A stretch of 64,000 nt of DNA, from contig OY829894.1 of NCBI GenBank assembly GCA_963691905.1, positions 124,001 through 188,000 on the forward strand. The letters are read 5' to 3'. The position numbers and the translations under genes are program-made. Numbering within the stretch: the first letter of the stretch is position 1; every line of letters starts with the position of its first letter. Origin of the DNA: QGON01 sp963691905 (GTDB lineage Bacteria; Pseudomonadota; Gammaproteobacteria; Chromatiales; Chromatiaceae). Positions 37,207 to 45,830 of this stretch are shown here, piece by piece. The notes under the pieces are model-generated. The model was not told where the DNA came from, searched no databases, and saw nothing but the letters and a program-made list of their open reading frames with translations.

Positions 37207-38226
37207 TCAAAAGGTGTGTCGAGTCTTGTCAGAGGCTTCAGAGCGTGCGATTGTCTCAGTGTGATTGTTGAGGCCGAAATCCTCTGGTTTGATATTGTGG
37301 AATTTGTTGAGTACATTTTGTGTGCGACATGCCTTGATTGTGTCGTGAACCAATAGGACACGTTCTGGCTTTTCGTCCCCAGCCTTCCCTTTAGGCCAAT
37401 GTTTATAGACCCAGTCAGCCAATTTTATGGATTGTTCTATTTCTGGAGTTGAATATTGGCGTTTGCCTGTCGTTTTTGATTCATATTTACCCTGAAAACC
37501 TTTTACAGGTTCACTGCCACGAGCACAGGAAAATGTTGCGTAAAAAATATCGTTTATGAATGTTGTTGGACTCTTGCGTTTGCATATGTATTCGTATGAA
37601 TATAAAGCTTTTGTAGATAATCCCATGCGATTAGTAGGGGTCCCTCCGGAAGTCACCATCTTCGAGTCGTGTGGTGCGTCGGCTTGTTGGCTGATGAAAG
37701 CGACATCTGATTGCCCAGCAGATTTCCACTTCACAATGGCTTTTTTCATATTTGCGGTTCTATACTTCACGGGGATTTGTTGGGCGATGAGAACATATTC
37801 CACCATGTTTTCTGCTTCCCATTTCCCTGTTCGCTTTCCTTTCGCTGCGCTGTAGGTACTACAGGGGCCACCACTAGGATTAAAGCCAAACATAATATTC
37901 TTTTTGGGCGAGGATCCTTTCTGTCTTTTGCTATTACATGCCTCGAATAGGATGCAATCTATCATCGTGTCATCTGAGTCAAGGGCGAGGGACCGGAGTT
38001 CGATGGTGATGTTTCCATCATCATCTGTGACAACATTATACTGTGCGCCTCTGGAAATGGTGATTGTCGGTTTGTTTGTTATAAAGACATCGTATAGTAG
38101 TTGAGCGGCATCATTACATGACAGGACACCAATTAATTGGGTTTTTCCCTCAGTGCCCAGTTTCCACCGGATGTGAGAATCGAGATAGTAATTTAGCTGA
38201 AGTGACTGGGCGAGTGAAAGAGGCAT
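37207..38226 (-). CDS. Unknown protein between two putative T6SS effectors
   Basis: I do not recognise the family. It has 339 residues, no signal peptide and no membrane segment. Visible features are ITISRGAQYNVV, a Cys-containing DCILFEACNSKRQ segment, GFNPSGGPCSTYSAAKGKR and a basic C-terminal half with several Cys and His residues. It lacks the N-terminal Cys-rich tag of its two neighbours. The DNA is visibly more A+T-rich than the T6SS core genes, suggesting acquisition. Being between an ADP-ribosyltransferase-like gene and a metallopeptidase gene, read in the same direction, it could be a third effector, an adaptor or an immunity protein; the sequence does not decide. Confidence 0.6.
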   Translation of the reverse strand: MPLSLAQSLQLNYYLDSHIRWKLGTEGKTQLIGVLSCNDAAQLLYDVFITNKPTITISRGAQYNVVTDDDGNITIELRSLALDSDDTMIDCILFEACNSKRQKGSSPKKNIMFGFNPSGGPCSTYSAAKGKRTGKWEAENMVEYVLIAQQIPVKYRTANMKKAIVKWKSAGQSDVAFISQQADAPHDSKMVTSGGTPTNRMGLSTKALYSYEYICKRKSPTTFINDIFYATFSCARGSEPVKGFQGKYESKTTGKRQYSTPEIEQSIKLADWVYKHWPKGKAGDEKPERVLLVHDTIKACRTQNVLNKFHNIKPEDFGLNNHTETIARSEASDKTRHTF

Positions 38227-38339
38227 AACGATCTCCCTGAAAATAATAATAAGGGGTCGGTGAAAAACGCTAATTGAAAAGATTCTTGTTTGTTACCGAA
38301 TCCTTTAACCCCGATTGTCATTTTGTGGAAAAAGGTTAA

Positions 38340-39302
38340 TTATCCTCCCTTTTTCCGAAGGACAAGTATTGACGGCAGGCTGGAGGTCCAGGTATTCAGT
38401 ATATGGTTCACCCGTTTCATCCGTTCAGTGCCACCAGGATGGGCGCCGCTTGAAATACCTATACCCTCGGTCGCACTCTTTGCACCTTCCTTGATAATAT
38501 CGACACCCAGGCCTGCACCAATTAGCAGGAGTGTTGCACAACTGTCTGCGAAGTATTCAGGTGGGTTCCCCCATGTTTTCGTTTGGCTCCAATCCTCACA
38601 GATGGTTTTTTGGAAAGTCCCTTCCAGATTGTCTCCTCTTATTTTCCAGTCAACGACATGGCCCATCTCATGCGCAATGCCAAATAGGATGGCAGGAATG
38701 GGATTGTTGGCCAGGAAAGTGGGAGTGATATTGATATAGTCCTGGCTTGCGCCCAACAGCTCTGCGCCTTTGTATCGCACATTCGCAACAACCGGCGGTA
38801 CCTTCTTTACCAGGCACTGTCGCCACTTATTTTTCTGAATGCTGTCAATGGATTGGAGCAGATGACAGTCCACCAATCCTTCCATTGCCTCTCTGATGCG
38901 CCTGAAAAGGTGCTTGTTCAAGGCTTCCAGTGAAGGCCTGATTTTTTCACCGTTCTTCTGCATGTTATATATGTCAGGTATATCTTCGTCTGCAATGATC
39001 CCGTCTTCCCCCTTTATGTAATCATTGACCATAGCCTTCATGGTCTGGAAGTCAGTCGTATGTTTGGTTTTATCACCCTCATATATCGACACGAACAAGC
39101 CAAAGTATGCATCCTTGTATATGCTATCGGACGGTAGCGGCTTGGTGTGTTCTTTCCTTTTCACCACCTTCTTTGGTGCTGACTCGAAGGGGACCAGCAT
39201 GGTTGGTGGTGAATGAGTTTTGTTTGGGCCCATGCTGTTTGGGCAGACTCCGTTTCCTCTGGCCTGTTGCTCGTGACCGCACTTTGGGCATTTATACGGC
39301 AT
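38340..39302 (-). CDS. Putative T6SS effector: HExxH metallopeptidase with N-terminal zinc-ribbon-like tag
   Basis: The N-terminus has a CPKCGH ribbon half (Cys 5 and 8) and GNGVCPN (Cys20), then a Pro/Lys-rich linker. The catalytic part carries IAHEMGHVVDW with zinc ligands His211 and His215 and Glu212. It then has NPPEYFADSCA, where Glu249 is a candidate third ligand as in gluzincins, and GAHPGGTERMKRV, a segment also seen in M48-like peptidases. A zinc endopeptidase is well supported; delivery by the T6SS is inferred from the absent signal peptide, the position next to clpV and the tag shared in style with the ADP-ribosyltransferase-like protein. It is 97 bases from the clpV end, with a palindromic repeat between. 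Confidence 0.72.
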   Translation of the reverse strand: MPYKCPKCGHEQQARGNGVCPNSMGPNKTHSPPTMLVPFESAPKKVVKRKEHTKPLPSDSIYKDAYFGLFVSIYEGDKTKHTTDFQTMKAMVNDYIKGEDGIIADEDIPDIYNMQKNGEKIRPSLEALNKHLFRRIREAMEGLVDCHLLQSIDSIQKNKWRQCLVKKVPPVVANVRYKGAELLGASQDYINITPTFLANNPIPAILFGIAHEMGHVVDWKIRGDNLEGTFQKTICEDWSQTKTWGNPPEYFADSCATLLLIGAGLGVDIIKEGAKSATEGIGISSGAHPGGTERMKRVNHILNTWTSSLPSILVLRKKGG

Positions 39303-39351
39303 TGGGTTTTCTCCTAATCACATACTCCCGCTGTGTACGGGGGAATCAGTA

Positions 39352-39383
39352 GGGGCAGGATTGAGTGAAAGAGGCCTGTCCCC
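39352..39383. repeat. GGGGCAGG/CCTGTCCCC inverted repeat
   Basis: Arms 39352-39359 and 39375-39383 are near-complementary around a 15-base loop, in the gap between clpV and the metallopeptidase gene. It resembles the other GGGGACAG-type palindromes in the window and may also act as a stem-loop at the clpV start of the effector block. Confidence 0.45.
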
Positions 39384-39398
39384 ACTCCAATAAATCAT

Positions 39399-42155
39399 CT
39401 ACTCAAACCCATAACTAAACTCTCCTTCCTCAACGCCCACATGCACCCGTTCGATGGGCTTGGCCTCCATCATGCGCTTGAGCAACTCCTCGCTGATTGT
39501 CGGCAACACAGTATTGGTCAGGATCGTATCGATCATACGGCCGCCGCTCTCCAGTTCGGTGCAACGGTCGGTGATGAGCTGAATGACCTCGTCATCATAG
39601 CTGAACGGGATCTTGTGGTTCTCGCGGATGCGTTTTTCGATGCGCTTCAGTTGCAGTTTGGCGATGAGGCCGATCACTTCGTCGCTGAGCGGATAGAAGG
39701 GAATTACCACCAGGCGGCCGAGCAGGGCGGGCGGAAACACTTTGAGCAGCGGTTCGCGCAGTGCCTTGGCGATGCCTTCGGGTTCCGGCATCAGTTCCGG
39801 GTCTGCGCATAGATTGGTAATCAGATCGGTGCCGGCATTGGTGGTGAGCAGGATCAAGGTGTTCTTGAAGTCGATCACCCGGCCTTCGCCGTCCTCCATC
39901 CAGCCCTTGTCGAAGACCTGGAAGAAGATTTCGTGTACGTCAGGGTGGGCCTTCTCCACCTCGTCCAGCAGCACCACGCTGTAGGGGCGGCGACGCACCG
40001 CCTCGGTGAGCACGCCGCCTTCGCCATAACCGACATAACCGGGAGGGGCACCCTTGAGGGTCGAGACGGTATGGGCCTCCTGATATTCGCTCATATTGAT
40101 GGTGATGATATTCTGTTCACCGCCATAGAGGGTTTCGGCCAGGGCCAGGGCGGTTTCAGTCTTACCTACGCCAGAGGTGCCTGCCAGCATGAAGACACCG
40201 ATAGGTTTGTTCGGATTGTCGAGGCTGGCGCGGGAGGTCTGGATGCGGCGGGTGATCATCTCCAGGGCGTGGCGCTGGCCGATGATACGCTGCTCCAGGG
40301 CGTCTGCCAGATGAAGAATAGTCTCTATCTCATTCTTGACCATGCGGCCCACGGGGATGCCGGTCCAGTCCTGAACCACCGAGGCGACGGCTTGCCCATC
40401 CACTGAGGGCAGGATGAGGGGATGTTCTCCCTGAAGTCCGTGGAGTTCGTTTTGCAACCCCTTCAGCTGTGTCAGTAACGCCTGACGTTCCTCGTCGGAG
40501 AGGGCCTCTTCGTCTCTACCTGTCGTACCTTCGATGGCGATATCTTCCGCTGCGGCATCCGCTGCTCTCTCCAAATCGCTGTCGGTACCTTCCACCTTGC
40601 GGGTGGTGATCCGCAGCTTTCCCCGGATGTCGAGGATTTGTTCGACCAGTGTTTTTTCGTTGTTCCAGCGTTCGTCCAGGCCCTCCAGCCGTTTTTCCTC
40701 TGCCGCCAATGACTCATTGGCCTCTGTTTCCCGTGCGGTGGTGTCGACACCGACGTTTTTCTCCCGTCCGATGATTTCGAGTTCGGTTTCCAGAGCCTGG
40801 ATGCGCTTGCGCGAATCGTCCACCTCCGCGGGCACCGCGTACTGGCTGATGGCCACCCGGGCACAGGCGGTGTCGAGCAGGCTTACCGACTTGTCGGGCA
40901 ACTGGCGTGCCGGGATGTAGCGGTGGGAGAGCTTGACCGATGCCTCCAGGGCCTCGTCCAGCAGTTGCACCTTGTGGTGGTGCTCCATGGTGCTGGCCAT
41001 GCCACGCATCATGAGGATCGCTTTCTCCTCTGAAGGTTCGTCTATCTGTACCACCTGGAAGCGGCGGGTGAGGGCGGGGTCTTTTTCGATGTGTTTTTTG
41101 TACTCGGCCCAGGTGGTGGCGGCCACAGTGCGCAGGGTGCCGCGGGCCAGGGCCGGTTTTAGCAGGTTGGCTGCATCGCCGGTCCCGGCTGCACCGCCGG
41201 CGCCCACCAGGGTGTGGGCCTCGTCGATGAACATGATGATTGGTTTTTCGGAAGACTGTACCTCTTCGATCACCTGTTTCAGACGGTTCTCGAACTCGCC
41301 CTTCATGCTGGCGCCGGCCTGCAGCAGACCCACGTCCAGGGAGCGCAGGGTGACATTCTGCAGTGGGGGCGGCACGTCGCCGGCAGCAATGTGCTGGGCG
41401 AAGCCTTCGACCACGGCGGTCTTGCCCACACCAGCCTCACCGGTGAGGATCGGGTTGTTTTGACGTCGCCGCATGAGGATATCGATGATCTGGCGGATCT
41501 CCTCGTCGCGGCCGACGATCGGGTCCATCTTGCCGGATGCCGCCTCGGCGGTGAGATCCACGGTGAATTGGTTCAGCGCCTCCTGCTTGCCCATCTGGGC
41601 CGGGGCGATGGCGCCGCTGGCCTCGCCGGGGGCAACGCCGCCACCCACCTGGAAGCCGTCGGTGGCGTGCAGGGTCGCTTCAGGAGAGTCGCCCACCACT
41701 TCGTCAAAACGATCGGTGAGGGTCTCCAACTTGAGCTTCTGGAACTCTTTGGAGATGCCGCTCAGAGCGTGGGTGAGACTTCGGGTCTTGAGAATGCCGA
41801 CCACCAGATGACCCGTGCGCACCTGGGATTCTCCGAACATCAGCGTACCGTAGAGCCAGCCACGTTCCGCTGCTTCCTCGATATGGGCAGAGAGGTCGGA
41901 GATGGAGGTGGAACCCCGTGGCAGGCTGTCCAGGGTCTCGGTGATGTCCCTGACCAGGTGAGAGGGCTCCAGGCTGAAGTACTTGATGATGTGGTGGAGA
42001 TCGGAGTCCTTCAGTTGCAAAATCTGGTGGATCCAGTGCACCAGTTCCACGTAGGGGTTGCCCCGCATCTTGCAGAAGACGGTGGCGCTTTCGATGGACT
42101 TGTAGCCGACGCTGTTGAGTTTGCCGAACAGGGCGGTGCGACTGATTTCAGACAT
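39399..42155 (-). CDS. clpV: T6SS AAA+ ATPase ClpV (TssH)
   Basis: ClpV disassembles and recycles the contracted TssB/TssC sheath in the cytosol. The N-domain starts MSEISRTALFGKLN and continues with FCKMRGNPYVELVHWIHQIL. AAA domain 1 has Walker A GEAGVGKTAVVEG and Walker B IIMFIDEAHTL; a coiled-coil middle domain follows; AAA domain 2 has GTSGVGKTETALALAE and VVLLDEVEKAH. Length (918) is normal for ClpV1. The frame continues 15 codons upstream to 42200, but the Met at 42155 fits the family N-terminus and has GGGGATAGAAGG before it. It is the last structural T6SS gene of block 2, about 285 bases after tssG, with a palindromic element in between. Confidence 0.95.
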   Translation of the reverse strand: MSEISRTALFGKLNSVGYKSIESATVFCKMRGNPYVELVHWIHQILQLKDSDLHHIIKYFSLEPSHLVRDITETLDSLPRGSTSISDLSAHIEEAAERGWLYGTLMFGESQVRTGHLVVGILKTRSLTHALSGISKEFQKLKLETLTDRFDEVVGDSPEATLHATDGFQVGGGVAPGEASGAIAPAQMGKQEALNQFTVDLTAEAASGKMDPIVGRDEEIRQIIDILMRRRQNNPILTGEAGVGKTAVVEGFAQHIAAGDVPPPLQNVTLRSLDVGLLQAGASMKGEFENRLKQVIEEVQSSEKPIIMFIDEAHTLVGAGGAAGTGDAANLLKPALARGTLRTVAATTWAEYKKHIEKDPALTRRFQVVQIDEPSEEKAILMMRGMASTMEHHHKVQLLDEALEASVKLSHRYIPARQLPDKSVSLLDTACARVAISQYAVPAEVDDSRKRIQALETELEIIGREKNVGVDTTARETEANESLAAEEKRLEGLDERWNNEKTLVEQILDIRGKLRITTRKVEGTDSDLERAADAAAEDIAIEGTTGRDEEALSDEERQALLTQLKGLQNELHGLQGEHPLILPSVDGQAVASVVQDWTGIPVGRMVKNEIETILHLADALEQRIIGQRHALEMITRRIQTSRASLDNPNKPIGVFMLAGTSGVGKTETALALAETLYGGEQNIITINMSEYQEAHTVSTLKGAPPGYVGYGEGGVLTEAVRRRPYSVVLLDEVEKAHPDVHEIFFQVFDKGWMEDGEGRVIDFKNTLILLTTNAGTDLITNLCADPELMPEPEGIAKALREPLLKVFPPALLGRLVVIPFYPLSDEVIGLIAKLQLKRIEKRIRENHKIPFSYDDEVIQLITDRCTELESGGRMIDTILTNTVLPTISEELLKRMMEAKPIERVHVGVEEGEFSYGFE

Positions 42156-42277
42156 CCTTCTATCCCCTTTGTTGTTTTCCTGATGGTCTTGTGTCCACAA
42201 AAATGTTATTCCGCAGGTCGGATTAGATGCGCATCGCTACGAGCTTCATTTTCATCACATGACTGCGTGTGCATCGC

Positions 42278-42367
42278 AACCCGACAGTGATTTGTCGGGT
42301 TACGCCGCGCGAAAAGTATGGTGCTGGATTCAGACCTTGTGCTATTGCGCGGCTAACCCGACCTACG
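42278..42367. repeat. REP-like palindromic element upstream of clpV
   Basis: AACCCGACA (42278-42286) pairs with TGTCGGGTT (42293-42301) over a six-base loop. The right arm continues as ACGCCGCGC and is mirrored again by GCGCGGCTAACCCGAC ending near 42362, then CTACG. This nested structure of TCGGGTTACGCCGCGC and its complement is typical of gammaproteobacterial extragenic palindromes. It splits tssG from clpV. Confidence 0.7.
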
Positions 42368-42439
42368 TTGATTCGTGATCTGCTTTTACCGTTTCCCAGT
42401 GGTTTCTTTCTGTAACAAGTATAGTTGGCTCCAGTCGGG

Positions 42440-43468
42440 TCAAGGCTTGAAAAAAGGGTTGAGCATCAGGTCGCGCGGGTCTTTTGTGGGTGGCTCACGG
42501 CACAGCCAGGTGGTCCAGCCCAACTCTCCCTCTGTGCCCAACTGGATTGACGGTACCTGCACCTTTTTCAGGATGAGATTCAGATCCCAGTGCAGTTCGT
42601 CGCCGATGTAGTTCTTAACGATGGCTGTCAGGCGTTTGAAACTCTCGCCACCAGGTAGCATACGCCGGTAGTCCTCAAGTTCGAGTGGCCCCAATACGAT
42701 GCGGAACTTATGCTGACAATCCCACACCTGGGCGCCGATGACGGCGGTCAGACCGAGGGCGCCGGTCTCCGGGGATTCACCTAACCGGCAGCGGGTATCT
42801 TCCGGCAGGGTCATCCAGTGTCCCACGAACTGTTCGATGGACACCGGTAGCCGGAAAAACCCCGCCAGAATCGACTGCAGCCCGTCCGCGTTGTGAACTT
42901 GGTTGGAGATCCAGCCCGAGTAGTGCAGCTTGGCCAAGTCGGGCATTTCGTCTCGCTTGCGAAGCGACGGCATGCCGTAACCGCAGGTGGCGCCCAGGTA
43001 GGTGGCGAATCGATCCTGCTCCGGTCGATCATGACTGACCGCTGGCTGGGAGTTGGCCCAGGCACGGTAAAAGAGGGAAAGAAAGCGGTGATGAAACAGA
43101 TCGATGAAGCGGCTGAAGGTGGGGTCGTCCGCATTGCGTATCCGATCCCGTGCGTATTCTGACAGGTGCAGCGGGAGGGGCGCGTTGGGTCCGAACAGGC
43201 CGAAGAACAACACCTCCAAACGTGGGCGTTGTCCTTCATTACCGGGTATGAAGCTGGAGATGCTGGAGGGAGCGAATGACAGGGAGGCCTCTTCGCCTAA
43301 ACGGATTGCATCATCTGCGGGGCGCAGGGACTCGCCGAACCGGGGATTACCCGGATGGTAGGCTTCGAGCGCTCGCATAGCCCAGTAGAAGTCGTAGGTA
43401 TACGGCTCTTGGGCAAGGCTCTCCTGTAGCGCTAGAGCAAGTGTTGCTGTCCGGTGCGTAACGGCCAT
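42440..43468 (-). CDS. tssG: T6SS baseplate protein TssG
   Basis: TssG forms the baseplate wedge with TssF, TssE and TssK. It shows YDFYWAMRALEAYHPGNPRFGESLRP, PRLEVLFFGLFGPNAPLPLHLSEYA and RDRI-type sequence, then FIDLFHHRFLSLFYRAWA, all family hallmarks. The 342-residue length is usual. The coding region overlaps the tssF end by 37 bases, which indicates coupled translation. It is the last gene before the REP-like gap in front of clpV. Confidence 0.94.
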   Translation of the reverse strand: MAVTHRTATLALALQESLAQEPYTYDFYWAMRALEAYHPGNPRFGESLRPADDAIRLGEEASLSFAPSSISSFIPGNEGQRPRLEVLFFGLFGPNAPLPLHLSEYARDRIRNADDPTFSRFIDLFHHRFLSLFYRAWANSQPAVSHDRPEQDRFATYLGATCGYGMPSLRKRDEMPDLAKLHYSGWISNQVHNADGLQSILAGFFRLPVSIEQFVGHWMTLPEDTRCRLGESPETGALGLTAVIGAQVWDCQHKFRIVLGPLELEDYRRMLPGGESFKRLTAIVKNYIGDELHWDLNLILKKVQVPSIQLGTEGELGWTTWLCREPPTKDPRDLMLNPFFKP

Positions 43469-45300
43469 CGCATGATCTCGCCGCGATCCGTGGTGCGGAT
43501 GACGGTCTGGGTGAATGAGTTGAGAGAGACATAGCGGTCAAAAAACCGCTCCATAATCGCGCCCAACAGGAAAACGCCGGTGCCTTCGAATTCGTCCTCG
43601 TTCAGGGTCAGGGTGATCTCCAGGCCGCGGCCGAAGGCGATTGGTCCTGGTATCGGAACCCGGCGGATGATCGGTTTTGAGGTGATGCTCTTGACGCCAC
43701 CGATCTGCTTGCGCACGGGTGCTTCTGCGACATTGCTGTAAAGGCTCATCAACTCCCGCAGGGCCACCGCCCCCTGGCTCTCGTCGTTGTCGATCAGCGA
43801 GAGGTAGTTGAGTGACAGGTGGCTGACCAGCCGCCAAGTGGTGTCGCCCTCCGCCCAGGAGGGCCTGGGACGGGTGGGGCCGGCAACCACCCGCACGCTG
43901 TCGAAGGGTCCGCCGCTCTCCAGGGTGAAGTCAGTGGTGCCCTTGCCCACCGGCATCTGCAGCGGGAGATCCCGGTTGGTGCAGAGGATGGCGATACCTA
44001 ACTGCCGCAGGTCCGGGTGGTAGGGCGCTTCTTTGGCATCCACCAGTGAGAGGAATACCTCGCTGCCGATGTAACTCGAACGGGGCCCGTCGCGCCGCTG
44101 ACGGGAGGAGATGACTCGTGGATCACGTCTCAGAGTAAAAAATCCCTCGTCTGTCTGTTGTGCCGCCAGGTCGTGGGAGGCGTAAAACGGCAGGAACTCC
44201 TGCTCCGCTTTGGTGCCGACACCGTAGCCGGTGACGCCGGTGACTGAATAGACCTCGTAGTCCAATGGGCGGGTCCGGTCCGGCACCAGATGGTGTTCGT
44301 GTTCTTTGTGGGTCAGGTGGATGCGGTCGCACTGCTTGGGGAAGAGGTTGACTGCCGGTGTGCAGAAGAGGACGAAATTGTCTGCGTTGACCACCTTTTC
44401 CAGATAGGCATCACTGCGGTTGAGCAGGATGATCAGTTCGATCTCATCGTGTGGGCAGCGCTTAAAAGCTGGAGCCAAGCCTGTCAGTTCAACAAACATG
44501 AAGCGTGCCGGAAAGGCGAAATATTCATGCAGCAGGCGGTATCCTTCGAAGGAGCGGTCGGTGAATGGCAGCAGAGCCTCGCTGCCGTCAAATCCCATCT
44601 GTTTGATTGATCGCCGACCCATAACCTCCTGCCAGGGTGCGGGACGACTGTTGGGGCGCGCCACCACCGCCACTGCGTTGCCCAGGATCTGCTCGTAGAG
44701 GTGCATGGGGAGTTCGTCTGCGCCCTGCAGATAGAGTGGCAGGCTTTCCAGCGCAAGTTTGTCGCAGCTGAGCCCTGCGGTGACTCGCAAGCGCAGTCGA
44801 ATGCCCGCCTTGGCTTCCGGCAGGTCGGGCAGGCCGATGCCGGCAAGGGAGCGCAGATAGGTGGCGCTGGTCATCTCCAGCGGCCAGAGGAGCGTCTCCC
44901 TGACGGTACGATATTCACAGGCGGTCTGGTCGTGTTCTCCCATCAGACTGCGCATGGCGCTGTTCGGGGGCAGGGTGAAACCGTCCGCCAGTCCCCCCTC
45001 CATAAGGTCGGGCTGAAACCGGACGACTGTCATGGAAGGTGTCGGCGACAGGTAGTGTGGGTAGACAGCCTCCAGCAGGTGTTGGGTGAAACGGGGAAAT
45101 TCGGCGTCGAGTTTGAGCTGGATGCGTCCAGCCAGAAAGGCGAAACTTTCGAGCAGGCGCTCCACATAGGGGTCGGCGCACTCGAAACCTTCAAGCCCGA
45201 GCCGACCGGCAATCTTGGGAAACTCTTTGGCGAATTCGCCGCCCATCTCACGGATGAACTGCAATTCCCGGTTGTAGTATTGCAGCAACCGTGGATCCAT
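43432..45300 (-). CDS. tssF: T6SS baseplate protein TssF
   Basis: TssF is the large wedge subunit of the T6SS baseplate. The start MDPRLLQYYNRELQFIREMG and the following GEFAKEFPKIAGRLGLEG are diagnostic, as are DPYVERLLESFAFLAGRIQLKLD and the FTQHLLEAVYPHYLSPTPSM segment. At 622 residues it has normal length. Its ATG overlaps the tssE stop by one base (TGATG), and GGAGG lies upstream inside tssE. Confidence 0.95.
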   Translation of the reverse strand: MDPRLLQYYNRELQFIREMGGEFAKEFPKIAGRLGLEGFECADPYVERLLESFAFLAGRIQLKLDAEFPRFTQHLLEAVYPHYLSPTPSMTVVRFQPDLMEGGLADGFTLPPNSAMRSLMGEHDQTACEYRTVRETLLWPLEMTSATYLRSLAGIGLPDLPEAKAGIRLRLRVTAGLSCDKLALESLPLYLQGADELPMHLYEQILGNAVAVVARPNSRPAPWQEVMGRRSIKQMGFDGSEALLPFTDRSFEGYRLLHEYFAFPARFMFVELTGLAPAFKRCPHDEIELIILLNRSDAYLEKVVNADNFVLFCTPAVNLFPKQCDRIHLTHKEHEHHLVPDRTRPLDYEVYSVTGVTGYGVGTKAEQEFLPFYASHDLAAQQTDEGFFTLRRDPRVISSRQRRDGPRSSYIGSEVFLSLVDAKEAPYHPDLRQLGIAILCTNRDLPLQMPVGKGTTDFTLESGGPFDSVRVVAGPTRPRPSWAEGDTTWRLVSHLSLNYLSLIDNDESQGAVALRELMSLYSNVAEAPVRKQIGGVKSITSKPIIRRVPIPGPIAFGRGLEITLTLNEDEFEGTGVFLLGAIMERFFDRYVSLNSFTQTVIRTTDRGEIMRWPLRTGQQHLL

Positions 45301-45815
45301 CAGCCCCTGCCTCCGCCGGAATAGTCGGAGACGGTGACGTTGCCGGCCTCGAGATCGATCTCTGTCTTCATGTACATGTGCAGTGGCACGGGTTCAGCCC
45401 AAAGTTCGGCTTCAATATCGAAGGTCATGGCATTGTGGCTCATGTGGCTTTCGGCCACCTGAAGTTTGACCCTGACGCTATTCTTGAGCAGGCGGGGTTC
45501 GAAGTCGATGATTGCCTGACGTAACAATCTCTCCAATGCGGGTACATCGACGCTGGCGGCCGTGTGGCCGGCGAAGTCCGGAACCCCGTAATTGAGCACC
45601 GAACGCGCCGCTTCCGGGTATGCATCCAGGTTCTGCATAGTGCCGAGATTTACCGTGTTGAGCAGCCAGCTCAAATCCCGTAGTACGCTCTCCCGGAGTT
45701 TTTGAATCGAGAGCACCCGCTGGTCACGGGACTCGTTCCTCTTGTCCCGGTGATCGTCGGTCAGTCGATCCAGCAGGGAGGGTTGCAGGCGCTCTTTTTG
45801 GGTGAGTTCAGCCAA
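45300..45815 (-). CDS. tssE: T6SS baseplate protein TssE (gp25-like)
   Basis: TssE is the gp25-like component that initiates sheath assembly on the baseplate. AELTQKERLQPSLLDRLTDD at the N-terminus, then ESVLRDLSWLLNT, DAYPEAARSVLNYGVPDFAG and IIDFEPRLLKNSVRV match the family. The start appears to be TTG at 45815: no ATG or GTG precedes the conserved N-terminus. It starts 15 bases after the tagJ stop and overlaps tssF. Confidence 0.93.
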   Translation of the reverse strand: MAELTQKERLQPSLLDRLTDDHRDKRNESRDQRVLSIQKLRESVLRDLSWLLNTVNLGTMQNLDAYPEAARSVLNYGVPDFAGHTAASVDVPALERLLRQAIIDFEPRLLKNSVRVKLQVAESHMSHNAMTFDIEAELWAEPVPLHMYMKTEIDLEAGNVTVSDYSGGGRG

Positions 45816-45830
45816 GGTTTGTCGAATCCG

